Of a stretch of DNA of 16,242 nt, positions 13,816 to 16,242 are shown one piece after another. The notes beneath the pieces were generated by a model. That model was not told the DNA's origin. It made no database searches and was given only the letters and a program-made list of their open reading frames with translations. The position numbers and the translations under genes are program-made. Within the stretch, counting starts at the first letter, position 1, and each line of letters opens with the position of its first letter. This stretch comes from Actinomycetota bacterium (GTDB lineage: Bacteria > Actinomycetota > Acidimicrobiia > Acidimicrobiales > JAHWKP01), in assembly GCA_019347775.1 (NCBI GenBank), contig JAHWKP010000017.1:1-16242 (forward strand). The letters run 5' to 3'.

Positions 13816-15012
13816 GTGATCAGCCTCGCGGACATCGAGGACGCCCGGACACGGGTGGCGGGGGTCGTGCGTTCGACTCCCGTCGACCGGTCAGATTCTC
13901 TCTCGAAGCTCTGCGGGCGCCCCGTCACCATCAAGCCGGAGCATCTGCAGCGAACCGGGTCCTTCAAGATCCGCGGCGCCTACAACCTCATCTCCAGGCT
14001 GACCGAGACCGAGGAAGTAGTGGCCGCTTCGGCCGGTAACCACGCCCAGGGCGTGGCCCTGGCGGCGCAGCTCACGGGCCACCGGTCGACCATCTTCATG
14101 CCTGCCAACGCCCCGCTGCCCAAGCTGGCCGCCACCAGGGGCTACGGCGCCGTGGTCATCCAGGACGGAGAAGCGGTCGACGACTGCATGGCGGCGGCAA
14201 TGCGCTATGCCGAGAAGACCGGCGCCGTCTACGTGCCGCCGTTCGACGATCCGTTGGTAATCGCCGGTCAAGGGACCGTGGGGCTGGAGTTGGCCGAGGA
14301 GTGCGCCGACGCCGAGGTGGTGGTCGTTCCGATCGGCGGAGGTGGCCTCGCCGCAGGGGTAGCCACCGCTCTGGCTCATACTCGGCGCTCCATCCGAGTC
14401 ATCGGAGTGGAGCCGGAGGGCGCGGCGTGTATGGCCGCCTCCTTGCACGCAGGCCAAGTCGTCGGGCTCGCCGAACTCACGACCATGGCCGACGGTGTGG
14501 CCGTCCGATCGGTTTCCGATCTGACGCTCGAACACGTGAAGGCCTACGTCGACGAGGTCGTCACCGTGAGCGAGGAGGAGATCAGCCGGGCGGTGCTGCT
14601 GATGGTCGAGCGCTGCAAGGCGGTAGTGGAGCCTGCCGGAGCCGTCGCGGTGGCCGCGCTGCTCGGAGGCAAGGTCGCCGGGACAGGCGAGGCCGTCGCC
14701 GTGGTCTCCGGCGGCAACGTCGATCCGCTGCTGCTCATCCGCCTGATCGAGCACGGCCTCTCGGCCGCGGGCCGCTACCTGAACCTGCGCATCGTCGTGG
14801 ACGACCGGCCCGGAGCACTGGCCGCTCTCACCGCGGAGGTGGCCGAGCTCGGCCTCAACGTCGTGCAGGTCGAGCACCACCGCGCCGGCACCCGCCTGGG
14901 ATTGGACGAGGTGGAGGTCTTCTTGACGCTCGAGACGAGGGATCCCGACCACCGCGAGGAGGTCGTAACCCTCTTGGCTTCCAAGGGCTACCGGGTAACC
15001 CTCACGGGCTAA
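13816..15012 (+). CDS. ilvA: Threonine ammonia-lyase (dehydratase) with C-terminal ACT domain
   Basis: PLP-dependent deamination of threonine to 2-oxobutanoate, feeding isoleucine synthesis or threonine breakdown. The 398-aa protein has the PLP lysine Lys51 in TGSFKIRGA, ASAGNHAQG for PLP and substrate contact, the phosphate-binding GGGGLAAG, and VVSGGNVDP near the end of the catalytic domain. From about residue 320 (YLNLRIVVDDRPGALAAL) it has a single ACT domain. This is the shorter one-ACT form, not the long E. coli IlvA with two regulatory repeats. Allosteric control by a small ligand is likely, but feedback by isoleucine cannot be told from sequence. Only plus-strand gene here, divergent from rplM. 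Its TAA overlaps the stop of the converging DUF1385 gene. Serine dehydratase activity is an alternative. Confidence 0.94.
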   Translation: MISLADIEDARTRVAGVVRSTPVDRSDSLSKLCGRPVTIKPEHLQRTGSFKIRGAYNLISRLTETEEVVAASAGNHAQGVALAAQLTGHRSTIFMPANAPLPKLAATRGYGAVVIQDGEAVDDCMAAAMRYAEKTGAVYVPPFDDPLVIAGQGTVGLELAEECADAEVVVVPIGGGGLAAGVATALAHTRRSIRVIGVEPEGAACMAASLHAGQVVGLAELTTMADGVAVRSVSDLTLEHVKAYVDEVVTVSEEEISRAVLLMVERCKAVVEPAGAVAVAALLGGKVAGTGEAVAVVSGGNVDPLLLIRLIEHGLSAAGRYLNLRIVVDDRPGALAALTAEVAELGLNVVQVEHHRAGTRLGLDEVEVFLTLETRDPDHREEVVTLLASKGYRVTLTG

Positions 15013-15923
15013 ACGGCCGCGGGCGCGAGCGGACGCGAGGGAACCACCACCGGGGCCAGCTGGCGGGCGTGCTCCTCGAGACAAGCGGCCATGGCGTGAC
15101 AGGCAACCGCCTGCTCCTCGCGGCTGGGTTCGGCAGTGGTGACGTGGCGCTGCAGGAAGAACCCGGGGGCCAGCAGTGCCCGGGCCCAAAGGGCTCTTGG
15201 CTTGCGGGCTGCCAGGGTCAGGGCCTCCGCCACAAAGGCGAGCGCTGCCGCTCCGCCGATGAGCTGCGCCGCGCTCGAGGTGCCCGATAGCGCGATGCCG
15301 ACGACGGCAAGTGGCACGAGCAGATTCGTGCCGCATCGCGGGTGCAGGCGGGTCATGGACATAGCGGCGTCGACGTCATTGGCGTCGGCGCCGGCCTCGA
15401 ACGACGCCGCCGCCTTGTGCTCGGCCCCGTGGTAGCGCCACAGCGACGCCGGAGCCGCCCGGCGCACGATCGCCAGCGCAAATCCACCGGCCGCGATCGA
15501 CAGGGCCGCCGCGGCTGCGGGGGCGAGATCATTGGCGGCCGGGCCGAGTCCGAAGAGAAGTCCGAGCGCCACGATTTCAGTCACCGCCAGGACGACGAGA
15601 AACCGCCGGTTTCCACCGTGGGCCCGGCCTCGGAAGAAACCTCGACCTACGCCGAGGCGCAGGCCACCGGCCAGGCCCGCCAGAACTCGTAGACCCGGCA
15701 CCTTGCCCACCGGTGTGCGGGCCATCGGGCCGGTCTCCACCGTGCCGTCGGCCCGGGCGATTGCCCACGCCAATTTGGTACGCATGAGCACGCCGTCCGC
15801 CAGCGCCTGCCCCCCCGGACGTATTGCTTTCCCGGCTGGGCACCCCAACCCAGCCTCCTCCGGAGCGTGGGGCCCCACCCCCACGCCCGGCCGTGCAGTA
15901 TCCGCCGTTGTGCTCCCCCGCAT
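15009..15923 (-). CDS. DUF1385 (YqhQ-like) membrane protein
   Basis: Function unknown; recognised by DUF1385 motifs. The 304-aa protein has RPGGQALADGVLMR (35-48), a likely membrane segment at about 108-126 with another at about 136-153, the hallmark YHGAEHKAA (164-172), HPRCGTN (194-200), hydrophobic stretches at about 201-213 and 220-238, and the C-terminal TTAEPSREEQAVA pattern (262-274). The His, Glu and Cys residues in HGAEHK and HPRCGT are conserved in the family and might bind metal; this is inference. Start ATG 15923 has GGGGGCGG just upstream; the first about 30 residues are not conserved, so a later start is possible but must precede RPGGQA. It converges on ilvA with stops sharing CTAA. 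Confidence 0.88.
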   Translation of the reverse strand: MRGSTTADTARPGVGVGPHAPEEAGLGCPAGKAIRPGGQALADGVLMRTKLAWAIARADGTVETGPMARTPVGKVPGLRVLAGLAGGLRLGVGRGFFRGRAHGGNRRFLVVLAVTEIVALGLLFGLGPAANDLAPAAAAALSIAAGGFALAIVRRAAPASLWRYHGAEHKAAASFEAGADANDVDAAMSMTRLHPRCGTNLLVPLAVVGIALSGTSSAAQLIGGAAALAFVAEALTLAARKPRALWARALLAPGFFLQRHVTTAEPSREEQAVACHAMAACLEEHARQLAPVVVPSRPLAPAAV

Positions 15924-15952
15924 GTCCGCCCCCGGTCAATCGATGTCCGCCC
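15922..15952. repeat. Short direct repeat at the DUF1385 start
   Basis: ATGTCCGCCC occurs at 15922-15931 and again at 15943-15952, 21 bp apart (two helical turns). One copy covers the start codon and Shine-Dalgarno area of the DUF1385 gene. It could be a pair of operator half-sites or chance in GC-rich DNA. Confidence 0.3.
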
Positions 15953-15961
15953 ATCGTGCCA

Positions 15962-15975
15962 CGCCCGGCTGGGCG
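15962..15975. other. Small inverted repeat between the GlsB-like and DUF1385 genes
   Basis: CGCCC and GGGCG pair as a 5-bp stem with a 4-nt loop, within the 101-bp gap. No T-run follows on either strand, so I do not call it a terminator. No clear promoter was seen in this gap. Confidence 0.25.
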
Positions 15976-16024
15976 CTTACCGGCGGCAGTGGCCTAAATC
16001 ACATAGCCCGAAAGCGCCGGATGC

Positions 16025-16242
16025 CTACCTGCGACTTTTGATGGCCCGCCAGATCAGCAGGGCGATCACCGCCCCGATCACCGACCCGATAAGGCCCGAG
16101 GTCTGAATGGCACCCCTGTCGAAATCGCTTCCGAACAGGAGCCATCCAAGGAACCCGCCGACGAAGCTCCCCACGATCCCGAGAAGCACCGTCTCCCAGA
16201 AGCTCATGGGATCCCGCCCGGGCACGATCAGCCGGGCGAGGA
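16025..16242 (-). CDS. GlsB/YeaQ/YmgE family small membrane protein, N-terminus cut by window edge
   Basis: Small hydrophobic stress-associated membrane protein (transglycosylase-associated domain name; enzymatic function not established). The readable part begins LARLIVPGRDPMSFWETVLL at the window edge, then GIVGSFVGGFLGWLLFG and, after a short polar loop, SGLIGSVIGAVIALLIW, ending KSRR. The family core is (K/R)LI(M/V)PGRDP..., and the residues before it should form the first membrane helix, so about 10-20 residues lie outside. The GTG and ATG codons inside PGRDPMS are therefore not the real start. It is on the same strand as the DUF1385 gene, 101 bp upstream of it. Confidence 0.85.
   Translation of the reverse strand, partial: LARLIVPGRDPMSFWETVLLGIVGSFVGGFLGWLLFGSDFDRGAIQTSGLIGSVIGAVIALLIWRAIKSRR

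Noticed and set aside
13891..15336. Minus-strand open frame of 481 codons opposite ilvA
   Set aside because: Its sequence is the complement-frame image of ilvA and runs into the DUF1385 gene in another frame; ilvA has all family motifs.
15867..15878. Perfect 12-bp palindrome GTGGGGCCCCAC
   Set aside because: It lies in the poorly conserved N-terminal coding part of the DUF1385 gene and is of low complexity; chance is likely in GC-rich DNA.
1..16242. CRISPR array, tRNA or rRNA genes, insertion sequence or prophage genes
   Set aside because: No regular repeats, no cloverleaf or rRNA-like stretch and no transposase, integrase or phage structural motif was seen on either strand.

Overview
The window is GC-rich DNA with long antisense shadow ORFs, GTG/TTG starts and tightly overlapping genes. 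Gene order rplM-rpsI-glmM-glmS-...-nnrD-alr-...-tsaE-tsaB-rimI-tsaD is the conserved actinobacterial arrangement, so the source is very probably an Actinomycetota chromosome. An unusually long glmS, a sugar-nucleotide-type epimerase between glmS and nnrD, and absence of acpS and groES/groEL from their usual neighbourhood suggest a deep lineage (perhaps Acidimicrobiia-like), but this is inference.

Layout: about 13670 down to 1159 is one long minus-strand gene train, read right to left: ribosomal proteins L13 and S9; GlmM and a giant GlmS (amino-sugar supply for UDP-GlcNAc and peptidoglycan); an extended SDR epimerase; the fused NAD(P)HX epimerase/dehydratase; alanine racemase (D-Ala for peptidoglycan); a family-4 Fe-S uracil-DNA glycosylase; and TsaE, TsaB, RimI and TsaD (t6A tRNA modification plus N-terminal acetylation). 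Most junctions from nnrD to tsaD overlap by 1 or 4 bases (GTGA, ATGA, TGATG), implying translational coupling. These overlaps fix the starts of alr, tsaE, tsaB and tsaD, for which longer open frames also exist.

Left of tsaD, after 74 bp, lies a sensor histidine kinase on the same strand whose last residues run off the window; it starts with GTG and its codon use is visibly more A/T-ending than the operon. Right of rplM is a 145-bp divergent intergenic region with two strong GC hairpins in the rplM leader and a TANNNT box 7 nt before the ilvA GTG, suggesting a leaderless ilvA mRNA. ilvA (plus strand, threonine ammonia-lyase with ACT domain) converges on a DUF1385 membrane protein; their stop codons overlap in CTAA. 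The right edge holds a GlsB/YeaQ-type small membrane protein lacking only its N-terminus.

No tRNA, rRNA, CRISPR array, insertion sequence or prophage feature was seen, and no gene-free stretch exceeds 150 bp. The most interesting item is GlmS: 1126 residues against about 609 for the E. coli enzyme, with nearly all catalytic residues recognisable but separated by large insertions and followed by a C-terminal extension of about 190 residues that I do not recognise.
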